From Providencia rustigianii DSM 4541 (GTDB lineage: Bacteria > Pseudomonadota > Gammaproteobacteria > Enterobacterales > Enterobacteriaceae): a DNA stretch of 64,000 nt. Shown here in pieces: positions 50,472-59,978 of the stretch. The notes below the pieces were generated by a model. It ran no database searches. It had not been told where the DNA came from and saw only the letters and a program-made list of their open reading frames with translations. A program made the translations under genes and the position numbers. The DNA lies in the NCBI RefSeq assembly GCF_000156395.1, contig NZ_GG703819.1, positions 53,194-117,193 of the forward strand. Reading direction: 5' to 3'. The number at the start of each line of letters is the position of its first letter. Within the stretch, counting starts at the first letter, position 1.

Positions 50472-52151
50472 TTGAATAACTTAAAAGTTAACTATTTTAT
50501 TGTCGTGGTCATCGCATTGCTGGCAACTATGATTATTGGTTTTAATATCCGATGGTCAAATACACACAGCACACAAATCGACAATATTCTCTCTAAAGGA
50601 GAGTTGCGCATCAGTGCTGTCAGTTCACCACTTATTTATATTGATGAGCAAAATCAGCTACGTGGTTTTGACTATGAACTTGCTCAAGGCTTTGCCACTT
50701 ACCTTGGCGTAAAGCTTAAAATTATTATTAGACCTACCTTTGAACAAATTTTTGCAGATCTTGAAAATGATGATGCGGATATTGCTGTTGCAGGCTTACT
50801 CTACAATAAAGATCGTTTAGAAACCCTGAAAGCGGGCCCGAGTTATCTTAATGTCACTCAGCAATTGGTTTACCGCAAAGGTTCACCTCGCCCTAAATCT
50901 TTTAATGACTTAAAGGGTAAATTAGTGGTGATTGCTGGGAGTACTCACGCCAGCACATTACAAAAATTGTCTAAAGAGTATCCAAACCTAAAGTGGGAAG
51001 AAAGTAGCGAGTATTCCCCAAATCAGCTACTTGAAATGGTCGCTGAAGGCGAAATAGATTATACATTAGAAGACTCTATCGCTATTGCATTACAACAACG
51101 TAGCCATCCCAAAATAGCCGTTGCGATTGATTTACTCGATGACCATGCTATTACGTGGTATATGCGCCGCAGTAACGACGATAGCCTTGATGCTGCCCTT
51201 CTCGACTTTTTCAATCTCAGCAATCAAAATGAAACTCTTGCACGCTTGACTGAACGTTATTTTAGTCATGTGGAATCTTTTGATTACTTTGATACCATCA
51301 CTTTTATTAGTGCAATCAATAATAAACTTCCTGACTATCAACCTTTATTTGAAAAATATGCCGACAGCATTGATTGGCAGCTTCTTGCTGCCATCGCATG
51401 GCAAGAATCTCATTGGGATCCTTTAGCAACTTCTCCGACGGGAGTTCGCGGGTTGATGATGTTAACTAAACCCACTGCAGCTACGATGGGCATTTCTGAT
51501 CGATTAGATCCCGAAGAGAGTATTAAGGGAGGCGCTGCTTATTTAGCTTATTTGATGGAACGCCTGCCAAAAACTATCGCTGAAGATGATAGGATGTGGT
51601 TTGCGTTAGCGGCATACAATATGGGCTATGGCCATATGATGGATGCACGTAAACTCACTGAAAAATTAGGTGGCGACCCTGACCGCTGGTTAGATGTTAA
51701 AGCTAGGCTTCCATTGCTAGCTCAACCTAAATATCACTCTCAACTGACTTATGGCTATGCCCGTGGTCATGAAGCTTATCGCTATGTCGAAAATATCCGT
51801 CGTTATCATCAAAGCTTGGTGGGGTACTTACAAAGCCAGGAAAAGAAACAGCGGACATTAGATATTGCTAAAAAATCACAAGTTTATGTCGTGGTTCCAA
51901 AAAATGATCCGCAGCTTTCATCTTACATACTACCAAATAAGTTAAATAGCTCACCAAAATCCCCGATTGATCTTGGCGTATTTAATAAAAAAGAGAATTC
52001 GACCTCGACATCTTCCTCTAAGCCCGGCTCGGAAAGCTCATTAGGTGAATATTTATTATCTAAGCCGCCGTTACCTCAATATCCTGTCATCAAAAACCCA
52101 GAGAGTAATAATGTTCAATCCGTGAATAACACACAATCAGTAAAAGAATGA
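50472..52151 (+). CDS. mltF: Membrane-bound lytic murein transglycosylase F
   Basis: Two-domain enzyme: an N-terminal SBP_bac_3-like regulatory domain (about 38-270) and a C-terminal SLT lytic domain with catalytic E312 (AIAWQESHWDP) and AAYNMGYGHM. Signal anchor at 8-27. The start is a TTG at 50472 (NNLKVNYFI aligns with the E. coli start), preceded by GAGAAA. At 559 residues it is about 40 longer than the E. coli protein, because of a Ser/Pro/Asn-rich tail after residue 470. Divergent from purL, as in E. coli. Confidence 0.94.
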   Translation: MNNLKVNYFIVVVIALLATMIIGFNIRWSNTHSTQIDNILSKGELRISAVSSPLIYIDEQNQLRGFDYELAQGFATYLGVKLKIIIRPTFEQIFADLENDDADIAVAGLLYNKDRLETLKAGPSYLNVTQQLVYRKGSPRPKSFNDLKGKLVVIAGSTHASTLQKLSKEYPNLKWEESSEYSPNQLLEMVAEGEIDYTLEDSIAIALQQRSHPKIAVAIDLLDDHAITWYMRRSNDDSLDAALLDFFNLSNQNETLARLTERYFSHVESFDYFDTITFISAINNKLPDYQPLFEKYADSIDWQLLAAIAWQESHWDPLATSPTGVRGLMMLTKPTAATMGISDRLDPEESIKGGAAYLAYLMERLPKTIAEDDRMWFALAAYNMGYGHMMDARKLTEKLGGDPDRWLDVKARLPLLAQPKYHSQLTYGYARGHEAYRYVENIRRYHQSLVGYLQSQEKKQRTLDIAKKSQVYVVVPKNDPQLSSYILPNKLNSSPKSPIDLGVFNKKENSTSTSSSKPGSESSLGEYLLSKPPLPQYPVIKNPESNNVQSVNNTQSVKE

Positions 52152-52179
52152 TTTATCCTTGAGCCCATACACACAACAA

Positions 52180-52752
<573 letters not shown>

Positions 52753-52769
52753 CTAATATAAATCAATAG

Positions 52770-53417
52770 CTAATTACTAAAAATGGCAAGTTTTGCAGCG
52801 AATCCCATAAAAAAAGCGCCTACCGTGCAATTTCCTAATTTCGCAAGAATTTGTTTCTCTCGTAAAAAACGTGCAATTAGGTAGCCACTAAAAATTAATA
52901 GACTGAGATATAAAAAACTGATTGCTTCTAAAATAGCGGCCAATACCAGATAAGGAACCCATGCGTGAGCATAATTAAAGTCAATAAATTGAATAAAGAA
53001 AGAAATATAAAATAAAATTGCTTTGGGGTTTGTCAAACTCAGAATTAACGCACGGGTAAAATGTTTTTCTGCTTTGATTTCAATGGTTTCTTTACCAACC
53101 GGTAATGATTTTTTTTGCCAAAAAGTGGAATATAAAATTTTACAACCTAAGTAGAGTAAATATGCCGCACCAAGATAGCGCACAACCATGAACAGGGTTG
53201 GTGATGCCTTAATCACCGATGCAACACCAATGAAAGAAAGAAAAATTAAAATTGCATCTCCAGTAAATACCCCCAATGCAGCCCGATAGCCTGATTTAGT
53301 GCCATGTGAGGTACTTGATTTCAGTACATACAGGGAATTAGGTCCCGGTACAATGATAATCAAGATTAACCCTGCCAAGTACGTCCAAAAATTTAATACC
53401 CCGAGATTTTCAAACAT
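52770..53417 (-). CDS. leuE: LysE/RhtB-family amino acid exporter, LeuE-like
   Basis: 215-residue inner-membrane protein with six hydrophobic segments. It aligns along its length with E. coli LeuE (GVLNFWTYLAGLILIIIVPGPNSLYVLK; RALILSLTNPKAILFYISFFIQFID), a leucine and analogue exporter. Separated from tadA by about 85 bases. Not at the E. coli leuE location, so the position is specific to this lineage. Confidence 0.85.
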   Translation of the reverse strand: MFENLGVLNFWTYLAGLILIIIVPGPNSLYVLKSSTSHGTKSGYRAALGVFTGDAILIFLSFIGVASVIKASPTLFMVVRYLGAAYLLYLGCKILYSTFWQKKSLPVGKETIEIKAEKHFTRALILSLTNPKAILFYISFFIQFIDFNYAHAWVPYLVLAAILEAISFLYLSLLIFSGYLIARFLREKQILAKLGNCTVGAFFMGFAAKLAIFSN

Positions 53418-53608
53418 CGCTACATCCTAATCGTTTTTTCTTATTACTATCACAACTTGATTTATTTGTGAACAACTTGCATTTATTAATTTTTAAATCA
53501 TTCGAATATATAAAACAAGCTAACAATTAACATTATTTTTAAATTCAAATCATTCAAATATGATTAATGGGAACTTGAGTTTTCTTAAATTAAATACGAG
53601 GAATAATA

Positions 53609-54058
53609 ATGGCATTTATTAGAAGAACCGTTCAATCGAACATGTTCGATGAGTTCTATCCAACTACACTGGCATTTATTGCCGGTAAAAAATCATTCTT
53701 CTTAGGTCATTCAAGAGATAAATCTTATATGATCTATAACATGTCCGATGCAGGTAAAATCGATGCATCTGCTGTTGTTCAAAAAGGAAAATTGAAAACC
53801 TACCTACAAAATATCCAAGCTTTCTACGATTCAACTCAAAATAAACAATATCTTTATGGTTACAACTTGGATGAAAAAGTTATCGATGTTTATCAAATTG
53901 CTGATAATGCGAGTATCCAATTAATGTATTCTGAAGAGTTTTCCATTGAAGACTCAATCAAATCTGCAACCTTCTTTATTGTAAATGGTGTTCTGCATTT
54001 CTATACTCAATCAGACAAAACCAAATATTGGTATATCTATAATTTAATTACTTACTAA
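53609..54058 (+). CDS. Hypothetical protein of 149 residues
   Basis: Family not recognised. No signal peptide or membrane segment. Regularly spaced aromatic and hydrophobic strands (SYMIYNMSDAGKI; QYLYGYNLDEKVIDVYQI; TKYWYIYNLITY) suggest a small beta-rich fold with repeated blades. Good ribosome site (GAGGAATAATA) and a terminator directly after it support a real gene. It lies alone between leuE and the prophage. Confidence 0.7.
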   Translation: MAFIRRTVQSNMFDEFYPTTLAFIAGKKSFFLGHSRDKSYMIYNMSDAGKIDASAVVQKGKLKTYLQNIQAFYDSTQNKQYLYGYNLDEKVIDVYQIADNASIQLMYSEEFSIEDSIKSATFFIVNGVLHFYTQSDKTKYWYIYNLITY

Positions 54059-54084
54059 TATTATTCAATAAATAATTTCATAGA

Positions 54085-54121
54085 AATAAGGATTGTAATT
54101 TAAATCCTTATTTTGTTTTTT
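54085..54121 (+). terminator. Terminator after the 149-residue protein gene
   Basis: Ten-base stem AATAAGGATT/AATCCTTATT followed by TTGTTTTTTT. The next 370 bases up to the LexA box are very AT-rich; I see no gene, tRNA or clear attachment site in them. Confidence 0.85.
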
Positions 54122-54498
54122 TATTTTTTATTAAAAATTTAATGAATATTTCGTTGATTACATTTTGTTTTAAACAAAAAACTACAGTTTGTTAACAATG
54201 TAATTCATTTAGTTTTAATCACCATAATTCAGTGTTTAATTGATTCGGTTCAGTGTAGAATAGTCAACAATTATAAAAGTTAAATTATCAAATAGATATA
54301 ATCGATTAAAATGGCACTATTAATTACTAAAAAATGCATCAATTGCGATATGTGATTCATAGTCTTATATTTCATTTAAAATCAATTAGATAAAACCAAG
54401 TGTTACTCATTGTGTTTCAGAGTTTTTGTGTTGCTTCCTCATGATTTGATCTTCTATAACACAAAACCACCTTTCCCTTATTGCAATCTATAAATTTA

Positions 54499-54527
54499 CT
54501 GTATATAAATACTGTATAAATAAACAG
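54499..54527 (+). promoter_or_regulatory. LexA (SOS) box upstream of dinI-like gene
   Basis: CTGTATAAATAAACAG at 54512-54527 matches the SOS consensus CTG-N10-CAG with an AT-rich core. A second, imperfect box (CTGTATATAAATACTG, 54499-54514) overlaps it. They end 18 bases before the dinI-like ATG. Confidence 0.82.
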
Positions 54528-54545
54528 TGAAATAAGGTTGTATAT

Positions 54546-54791
54546 ATGCCGCGTATAGAGATCCTCTTTGATAAAGAATCAAAGCAAAAGCCTAACGATA
54601 GAACCCGTGATGCCCTGCAAGAGCAAATCATAAAAAGAATTGGTGAGCGATTTGGTCCATTGAGTTTACGTGTCGCCATGAGTTCGTCACAGTCACTGAC
54701 TATCAGTGAAACTAAAACAGATGACGAGAAAGAAGAGATAGGTCAAATTTTGGAAGAGATCTGGCAAGATGATTCGTGGGTACCGGCATGA
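54546..54791 (+). CDS. DinI-like SOS protein
   Basis: 81-residue acidic protein of the DinI family (MPRIEILFDKESKQ...L-RVAMSSSQSLTISETKTDDEKEEIGQILEEIWQDDSW). DinI binds RecA filaments and modulates the SOS response; phage-borne homologues tie prophage functions to DNA damage. A LexA box lies in its promoter. Its stop overlaps the next gene start (ATGA). Confidence 0.85.
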   Translation: MPRIEILFDKESKQKPNDRTRDALQEQIIKRIGERFGPLSLRVAMSSSQSLTISETKTDDEKEEIGQILEEIWQDDSWVPA

Positions 54792-55078
54792 AAAAAGACG
54801 AGTATGTAGAACTTGAAGCTGATAACGCAGAATTCATTCCAAAGCTAGAAAAAGCTCAGTTGTCTATTGATAACCCGCCCGGCTTTGTGTTCATGAAATT
54901 TGTATTTTCTGATCCTATGTTCAATGAAGAAACTCGAGAAATGCAAAATATAGAAAGGGAGCCGGTGCAATCATTTATGGCAGAAAGTGTCGCTAAAGAA
55001 TTACTAACCCAATTGGAGAGGCATTTTTACGGTAACTCAAAAGCGGAAAAATTTGAGTCTAAAAAATACCTAATGTGA
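54788..55078 (+). CDS. Small protein co-translated with the dinI-like gene
   Basis: 96 residues, mostly polar and acidic (MKKDEYVELEADNAEFIPKLEKAQL...), family not recognised. The ATG at 54788 overlaps the dinI-like stop codon as ATGA, so it is co-expressed under SOS control. A terminator follows. Probably a prophage accessory gene. Confidence 0.7.
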   Translation: MKKDEYVELEADNAEFIPKLEKAQLSIDNPPGFVFMKFVFSDPMFNEETREMQNIEREPVQSFMAESVAKELLTQLERHFYGNSKAEKFESKKYLM

Positions 55079-55081
55079 TGA

Positions 55082-55102
55082 AAAGCCGCGATATGCGGCT
55101 TT
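55082..55102 (+). terminator. Terminator after the dinI-like operon
   Basis: Eight-base stem AAAGCCGC/GCGGCTTT with loop GATAT, then ATTCTTT. Confidence 0.85.
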
Positions 55103-55180
55103 ATTCTTTCCGTAAATATCGTCATTTGATAACATACATATAATCAATGATACTCGCAGCGATGTAAAATAGGCATCTTT

Positions 55181-56155
55181 ATGAAAACAAAAATATTACT
55201 ATCAGTCATAATCCCTTGCTTCAATAATGGAGAGTATGTATATGACTGCCTGAACTCCTTACCTATATCAGCTACAGATCTAATTGAAGTAATTGTTGTC
55301 AATGATGGATCAACAGATAACTCGGAATCGGAAATAGAACGCTTTAAATATTCGCATGAAAATATATCTTCTAATGTTCTTCTGATAAACCAAAAAAATC
55401 AAGGCGTATCTATTGCAAGAAATAATGGGATAAAGCATGCGAACGGAAAATATATTGCATTTTTAGATGCTGATGACCTTTGGACACCATCATTATGGGA
55501 AACGATTAAACCTGTGATGTTAGATCACAAACCAGATATGATCATATTTAATGCATCTAGATTCTACAATGATAATCCAAAAGAAACATACCCTCTATCA
55601 GTAACGAATCTAGATAACGGCTATCACATAGTCAATCAATTAACTGATTTATCAGGGATATTTGAGAAAAACAGTTGGTTTTCATGGTGCCGAGTCTATA
55701 AAAAAGAACTATTCGATGATATTAAGTTTCCTTGTGGTCGTGAATATGAAGATTTAGCAATAATTCCAGTTATTACTGCGAAGATAAAAAATATTTTTAG
55801 TATTTCTGCCCCATTGGTTTTATATAGAACTAGGTCTACAAGCATAACTGGAAGCCCAAAAGAAAAGCACATTGATGATGTGATGTATGCTATGGAGTCT
55901 TTATATTCGATATATTCAAATTCTAATAAGTCCGATAGTGTCATCAATATGTTGGCTAAAACAATGGAGCATGAATACAGCTTACTTAGAAGCATTAATA
56001 AAAAAGTACGCGGATATTGTCATTTCAATAATACTCAGATTAAGAATATAAAATCCCTACTAAAACCATTTCAAAATGAATTTAAGTTAAGCATGAAACT
56101 TAAAACCAAATTCATTTGGCTTTACAGTAAAATAGAAGAAATAAAAAACCATTAA
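55181..56155 (+). CDS. Family 2 glycosyltransferase (prophage cargo)
   Basis: 324 residues, GT-A fold: NDGSTD at 41-46 and DXD motif LDADDLW (D96-A-D98) for nucleotide-sugar and metal binding. No membrane segment. Base composition is more AT-rich than the flanking phage genes. It sits alone, in the opposite orientation to the tail genes and next to the tail fibre, a common place for lysogenic-conversion genes that alter surface sugars. Acceptor and donor are unknown. Confidence 0.85.
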   Translation: MKTKILLSVIIPCFNNGEYVYDCLNSLPISATDLIEVIVVNDGSTDNSESEIERFKYSHENISSNVLLINQKNQGVSIARNNGIKHANGKYIAFLDADDLWTPSLWETIKPVMLDHKPDMIIFNASRFYNDNPKETYPLSVTNLDNGYHIVNQLTDLSGIFEKNSWFSWCRVYKKELFDDIKFPCGREYEDLAIIPVITAKIKNIFSISAPLVLYRTRSTSITGSPKEKHIDDVMYAMESLYSIYSNSNKSDSVINMLAKTMEHEYSLLRSINKKVRGYCHFNNTQIKNIKSLLKPFQNEFKLSMKLKTKFIWLYSKIEEIKNH

Positions 56156-56168
56156 TATGATAATAATA

Positions 56169-56189
56169 TCGCCCATTAGTTGTGGGCGA
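56169..56189. terminator. Possible terminator between convergent glycosyltransferase and tail fibre assembly genes
   Basis: Stem TCGCCC/GGGCGA with a 9-base loop between the two converging stop codons; flanks are AT-rich but without a long T-run. Confidence 0.5.
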
Positions 56190-56195
56190 CTATTC

Positions 56196-56693
56196 TTATA
56201 CTGGCAACGTCAGAGATTTAATATCATGTAGAGTTGAAGCTCGATTTAGAGAAATCCGATACTCTTTCAATGCTATCAATTTTTCAATTTCCTCACTAGT
56301 CGCAACTCCCATATCAAAAGAATCCTGAAGCGGGTCTATAAGACTCGACACTTCATTCATTAGTTGTTTTTTCTTAAGATCAATTTGGGAACGGTTGTAG
56401 TTATCTAATGATTGATACTCATATAGTTTTCCATCTTTAATCTTATGAATATCAATATTGACATGGGTATTAGCATCAAGCTCACATATATATGCACCGT
56501 CGGGATAAAGCATTGAGACATCATGATGCATTGAAATAATGAATCCATCGTCATCATACAAAACCTTCAATGAGTTATTTGCGAAATTTGATTGCTGTTT
56601 GTACCAATCCCCATCGATATTACGCAAATAAATAACATTAGAATAATGATCTTCTTCTGGAATATATCGTTCAAACTTTTTAGTTAGTGACAT
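56196..56693 (-). CDS. Tail fibre assembly chaperone (Tfa family)
   Basis: 165 residues. The C-terminal part (LKEYRISLNRASTLHDIKSLTLP) is the typical ending of the caudovirus tail fibre assembly family. It helps the neighbouring fibre trimerise. Its start overlaps the fibre gene by 14 bases. Confidence 0.85.
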   Translation of the reverse strand: MSLTKKFERYIPEEDHYSNVIYLRNIDGDWYKQQSNFANNSLKVLYDDDGFIISMHHDVSMLYPDGAYICELDANTHVNIDIHKIKDGKLYEYQSLDNYNRSQIDLKKKQLMNEVSSLIDPLQDSFDMGVATSEEIEKLIALKEYRISLNRASTLHDIKSLTLPV

Positions 56694-57792
56694 TTACCCA
56701 CACTCCATTGACCAATATTTGCAAAGTAGCGGTTCTTATACGGTCACACCAGACATCTCCTGGTCCTCCATTTTTGTTCCTCATGCCAACGATAAATTGG
56801 TTAGCTGGAGATGTAGACCAGCCACTATATCCCATTGCAGTTTCAGTATAAGCTGAGATCCTAAAGTTTTTACTGTTAAGGGTACCTCCTATTTTGGAGT
56901 CAACTTCTGACTTATTGTATGTTTCTGATTTAGTGTAACTATCTCCCTTTAATGCATAATTCCCCGTAGGTTGATAATTTCCCTTCGGTTGATAGCGCCC
57001 ATCGCCTTCTGCCTTGGTATAGCTTTCCCCTTTGAGTGCATAATTACCTGTCGGCTGATAATTACCTTTCGGTTGATATCTTCCATCTGATTCTGATTTT
57101 GAGTAGCTATACCCAGCAGCTTGATAGCTTCCTTTGGGTTGAAATCGACCATCTTCTTCCGCTTTAGTATAGCTTTCACCTTTTACCGCGTAGTTTCCTG
57201 CTGGCTGATAACTACCTTTTGGCTGGTATCGACCATCGCCCTCTGCTTTCGTGTAGCTATCACCTTTCATTGCATAGTTAGCAGCAGGAGCATAGTTGCC
57301 TTTCGGTTGATAGTTTGTATCAGATTCTGATTTTGAGTAACTATACCCTGCAACCTGATAATTCCCCAAAGGCTGGTATCGCTTATCCGACTCCGTCTTG
57401 TTATAAACGTTGATGTCGCCAGCGGTTAAGTCCGCTTTTAATTCAGCCCACTGAGCACCAGCAACCGGCTCTATTTCATTATTCTCAACTTTGGACTGCC
57501 ACACTTTGTTTTTATGATAAACAATGGCTCGAATAGGATAAGGCTTGCCCTCTTCTGCCCATTTAGGAAAACCGTAATTTTGGATCTCACCCACCGCTTC
57601 AGTAATATCGTGAAATATGCCATTCATTTTTTCACGTTCGATATCTTTAGCTGCAGGGTCTGATACTTGATCGCGCTCATAATCATATCCATAGCCTTGC
57701 GTGTAAGACACGGCGCCATCGGATTGCACTTCATTGGGAATAGAAGTTCGATCCCCTTGTGTTGCAAAGGGAACTTTAAAGATTTTAGTCAT
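56680..57792 (-). CDS. Phage tail fibre protein with internal repeats
   Basis: 370 residues. The N-terminal part (1-130) is a baseplate-attachment domain; residues about 144-305 are built from repeats of the type YxPKGNYQPxGNYAxKGxSYTKAEGDGRYQPKG; the last 65 residues form a tip domain (NGGPGDVWCDRIRTATLQILVNGVWVNV). Such collagen-like repeat shafts are common in phage side fibres. Host range is set by the tip together with Tfa. Confidence 0.85.
   Translation of the reverse strand: MTKIFKVPFATQGDRTSIPNEVQSDGAVSYTQGYGYDYERDQVSDPAAKDIEREKMNGIFHDITEAVGEIQNYGFPKWAEEGKPYPIRAIVYHKNKVWQSKVENNEIEPVAGAQWAELKADLTAGDINVYNKTESDKRYQPLGNYQVAGYSYSKSESDTNYQPKGNYAPAANYAMKGDSYTKAEGDGRYQPKGSYQPAGNYAVKGESYTKAEEDGRFQPKGSYQAAGYSYSKSESDGRYQPKGNYQPTGNYALKGESYTKAEGDGRYQPKGNYQPTGNYALKGDSYTKSETYNKSEVDSKIGGTLNSKNFRISAYTETAMGYSGWSTSPANQFIVGMRNKNGGPGDVWCDRIRTATLQILVNGVWVNVTN
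56910..57400 (-). repeat. Tandem imperfect repeats in the tail fibre shaft
   Basis: About five to six in-frame units of roughly 60-100 bases encoding KGNYQPTGNYALKGESYTKA-like segments alternating with AGYSYSKSESDGRYQP segments. Several units are nearly identical at the DNA level (for example around 56935-57075), so recombination could change the shaft length. Confidence 0.8.
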
Positions 57793-57797
57793 TGTGT

Positions 57798-58457
57798 TTA
57801 TGCTCCGAAATTACTGCTCAGGAAGTTTTTGCGGAATTTTCCGTGACCGAAGGATTTCTTCGTCACAATACGATATTTGACGCCAACGCCAGATGGGCGA
57901 GGCATGAGATCGAAGTTTTCTAGCAAAAGCCTTAGGCGTTCGTCAGGGTTGTAGTTGAAGACGTAGTACATGTAAGTCATGTCTAGCGGATCTAACACAA
58001 AGACTTTGCTGTCTTCTTGCCAGAAAAATCGACGCAGAAACTCATTAATATTGGTCACTGTGGGGCTTTGAGTGAGATTGAAATAACGCATACGGATGAT
58101 CAGCCGCTTTTGCTCTACCGTCAGTGACAATGTGTAATCTGAATTACGCCGAAAGTTAGCTTTAAAATTGGCTTTCTTTTTACCAAAACCAAGCCCCACT
58201 TTCGTTTTATCGCTGGGAGGAACGTCAATCCCTAACGGTACATCGAGGATGCGTGACCAGATATTGAGCCCAAATTCATTTGCCGTGTCGATATTAAAAA
58301 CATCGCGGTACCAGTTACGCCAAAATTCTATGGTGGAACGCTCAAAGTAATCTGACTTGTATTTTGCTAGTGCCTTGAGGTTTTCAGCCTCTTCATATTG
58401 CCAAAGAATGGCTTTTAATAAATCCGAATGAAAATCAAATGATTGTACTGATTTCAT
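57798..58457 (-). CDS. Phage baseplate wedge protein (DUF2612-like)
   Basis: 219 residues; resembles the phage wedge family formerly DUF2612, located between the baseplate J gene and the tail fibre as expected for the protein that connects fibre and wedge (EFWRNWYRDVFNIDTANEFGLNIWSRILDVPLG; KRLIIRMRYFNLTQSPTVTNINEFLRRFF). The ATG overlaps the baseplate J stop (ATGA). Family assigned from memory. Confidence 0.7.
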   Translation of the reverse strand: MKSVQSFDFHSDLLKAILWQYEEAENLKALAKYKSDYFERSTIEFWRNWYRDVFNIDTANEFGLNIWSRILDVPLGIDVPPSDKTKVGLGFGKKKANFKANFRRNSDYTLSLTVEQKRLIIRMRYFNLTQSPTVTNINEFLRRFFWQEDSKVFVLDPLDMTYMYYVFNYNPDERLRLLLENFDLMPRPSGVGVKYRIVTKKSFGHGKFRKNFLSSNFGA

Positions 58458-59641
58458 ACAATCACCACTTGTACAGCACTGCCTTTTATACGAGCCACTT
58501 CATTCAGCTTTATCGTGAAGTTATCAGAGGACCACGCTTTACCATCTGTTGAAAGCTCTACGCGAGTAATAAACAGTCTTGGCTCTACGGTATTAATACC
58601 GGCTGAAATTTCAAATGGAGAAACATCACGACCAACCACTAAACCACCGTCGCCCTCTACATCACCATTCGCCCAAGACTCGACCGCCTTGGGTATAATA
58701 GTTTGCGCATCCACCGTGGCTTTTTTTACCGTTACCCGGCAAAACAACACAATTTCTTTTGCTCTATCGAATTTCACGGGGTACGTTTGACCGCTGATTT
58801 TCTCAAGTACCTCAACTTCTTCACTGCCGTTAAAGGCCGCGCCGAGTGTTTTTGTTCTCAGTAAGGATTGGGCAATTTGATTCTTATCTCCCCCTTCAAC
58901 ACAAACGTAAACGCTATGTGGTACCAAAGTGATCCCATCAAAAATAATCGGTGTGTCGCCATAGTTCTCTCTATAAGCTAAAGAGCGTACCCCTTCCAGC
59001 TCATAGAGTGCTGATGTGATCGCCTCCCCAACACTCACCGTATTTCGCGCGAGTGTTTGCTTACGCCTGCGTCTCGCGTGCAAATCGGACTCTTCAATCC
59101 GCCCTAACGTCGCAGATGTCGGGTTACTGACAGTTTCCCAGCCAAGCACTGAACTGGCTACTTTATCCAACTGACCAACGCCACACTCGATAGCACCAGT
59201 CTCAATGGAACGCATATCCCCCGTAGCCGTACCATCTTTACCAAGAATTAATACCTTTGTTGTTTCAAAGATATCGCCTCCCCGTGTCGTTGCCTGTGAA
59301 CCTTTGGGGATAATGGTACCGGCAACGCCGCTAAACTTAACCTGCGTCAGAAATGAGTGTGTCGCATCAAAGCGCTGACCACCCATCAATGCCCAGATTG
59401 CATCAAGAAAAATGCCGCCGGCCAAATCGGGGTTAATTTGATTGGCTAATTCGGCATTGTTACGAGCGACAGCATCTCGGTTCTCCACTTCCATGGTGAT
59501 CAGAGCACCCTGCGGCGTTTCGGGGTTAACATCTAAGTCCTGACCAAACACGCCTCTATACTCGTTTTCAACGTCTTCACGTAACTTGCTGGTATCGGGA
59601 ATAATCACCCCTTGCGATGTAATAAATTGATAATCAGCCAT
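58454..59641 (-). CDS. Baseplate J-like (gp47-type) wedge protein
   Basis: 395 residues, the standard baseplate J arrangement: N-terminal GVIIPDTSKLREDVENEYRGVFGQDLDVNPETPQGALI and the central ARRRRKQTLARNTVSVGEAITSALYELEGVRS. Forms the wedge of a contractile tail. Its start overlaps the preceding gene by 8 bases. Confidence 0.9.
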   Translation of the reverse strand: MADYQFITSQGVIIPDTSKLREDVENEYRGVFGQDLDVNPETPQGALITMEVENRDAVARNNAELANQINPDLAGGIFLDAIWALMGGQRFDATHSFLTQVKFSGVAGTIIPKGSQATTRGGDIFETTKVLILGKDGTATGDMRSIETGAIECGVGQLDKVASSVLGWETVSNPTSATLGRIEESDLHARRRRKQTLARNTVSVGEAITSALYELEGVRSLAYRENYGDTPIIFDGITLVPHSVYVCVEGGDKNQIAQSLLRTKTLGAAFNGSEEVEVLEKISGQTYPVKFDRAKEIVLFCRVTVKKATVDAQTIIPKAVESWANGDVEGDGGLVVGRDVSPFEISAGINTVEPRLFITRVELSTDGKAWSSDNFTIKLNEVARIKGSAVQVVIV

Positions 59642-59978
59642 TGAGCGTTATCTCCCCATAAATCGTTTGTATCACTGCAGTGTATTTCAGCGTGTTATCT
59701 GTGATTAATGCCGAGAATGACACGACCGATATCACATCATCCAGCTCACGCATACGGTCGCGGAACGCAGATTCAAACAGCGGGATATCAGCCTGTCGTC
59801 CAAATGTGGTTTTCCAATACGGAATACCCAAGTCCAACTTATGCAACATCTCTCCGCGCAGTGCCTTCGCGTAATGTTCGCAACGTTTTTCGGATGCCCG
59901 TTCACCACTCACAATCGACAAATTTCCATCATTGCCAATGTGGATGTCGTTATTACTGTTGACGTTAAATGTCCTCAT
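59634..59978 (-). CDS. Phage gp46/gp25-like baseplate protein
   Basis: 114 residues. Size, position before baseplate J and the central stretch ALRGEMLHKLDLGIPYWKTTFG fit small wedge proteins of the gp46/gp25 type. ATGA overlap with the spike gene upstream. Confidence 0.75.
   Translation of the reverse strand: MRTFNVNSNNDIHIGNDGNLSIVSGERASEKRCEHYAKALRGEMLHKLDLGIPYWKTTFGRQADIPLFESAFRDRMRELDDVISVVSFSALITDNTLKYTAVIQTIYGEITLNG

Noticed and set aside
54059-54498. Prophage attachment site or tRNA target
   Set aside because: AT-rich gap with only a terminator near its left end; no tRNA and no direct repeat that I can pair, since the other end is outside the window.
56910-57400. Periodic repeats that could suggest a CRISPR array
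   Set aside because: They are in frame with a tail fibre gene, encode repeated residues, and have no constant-length spacers.
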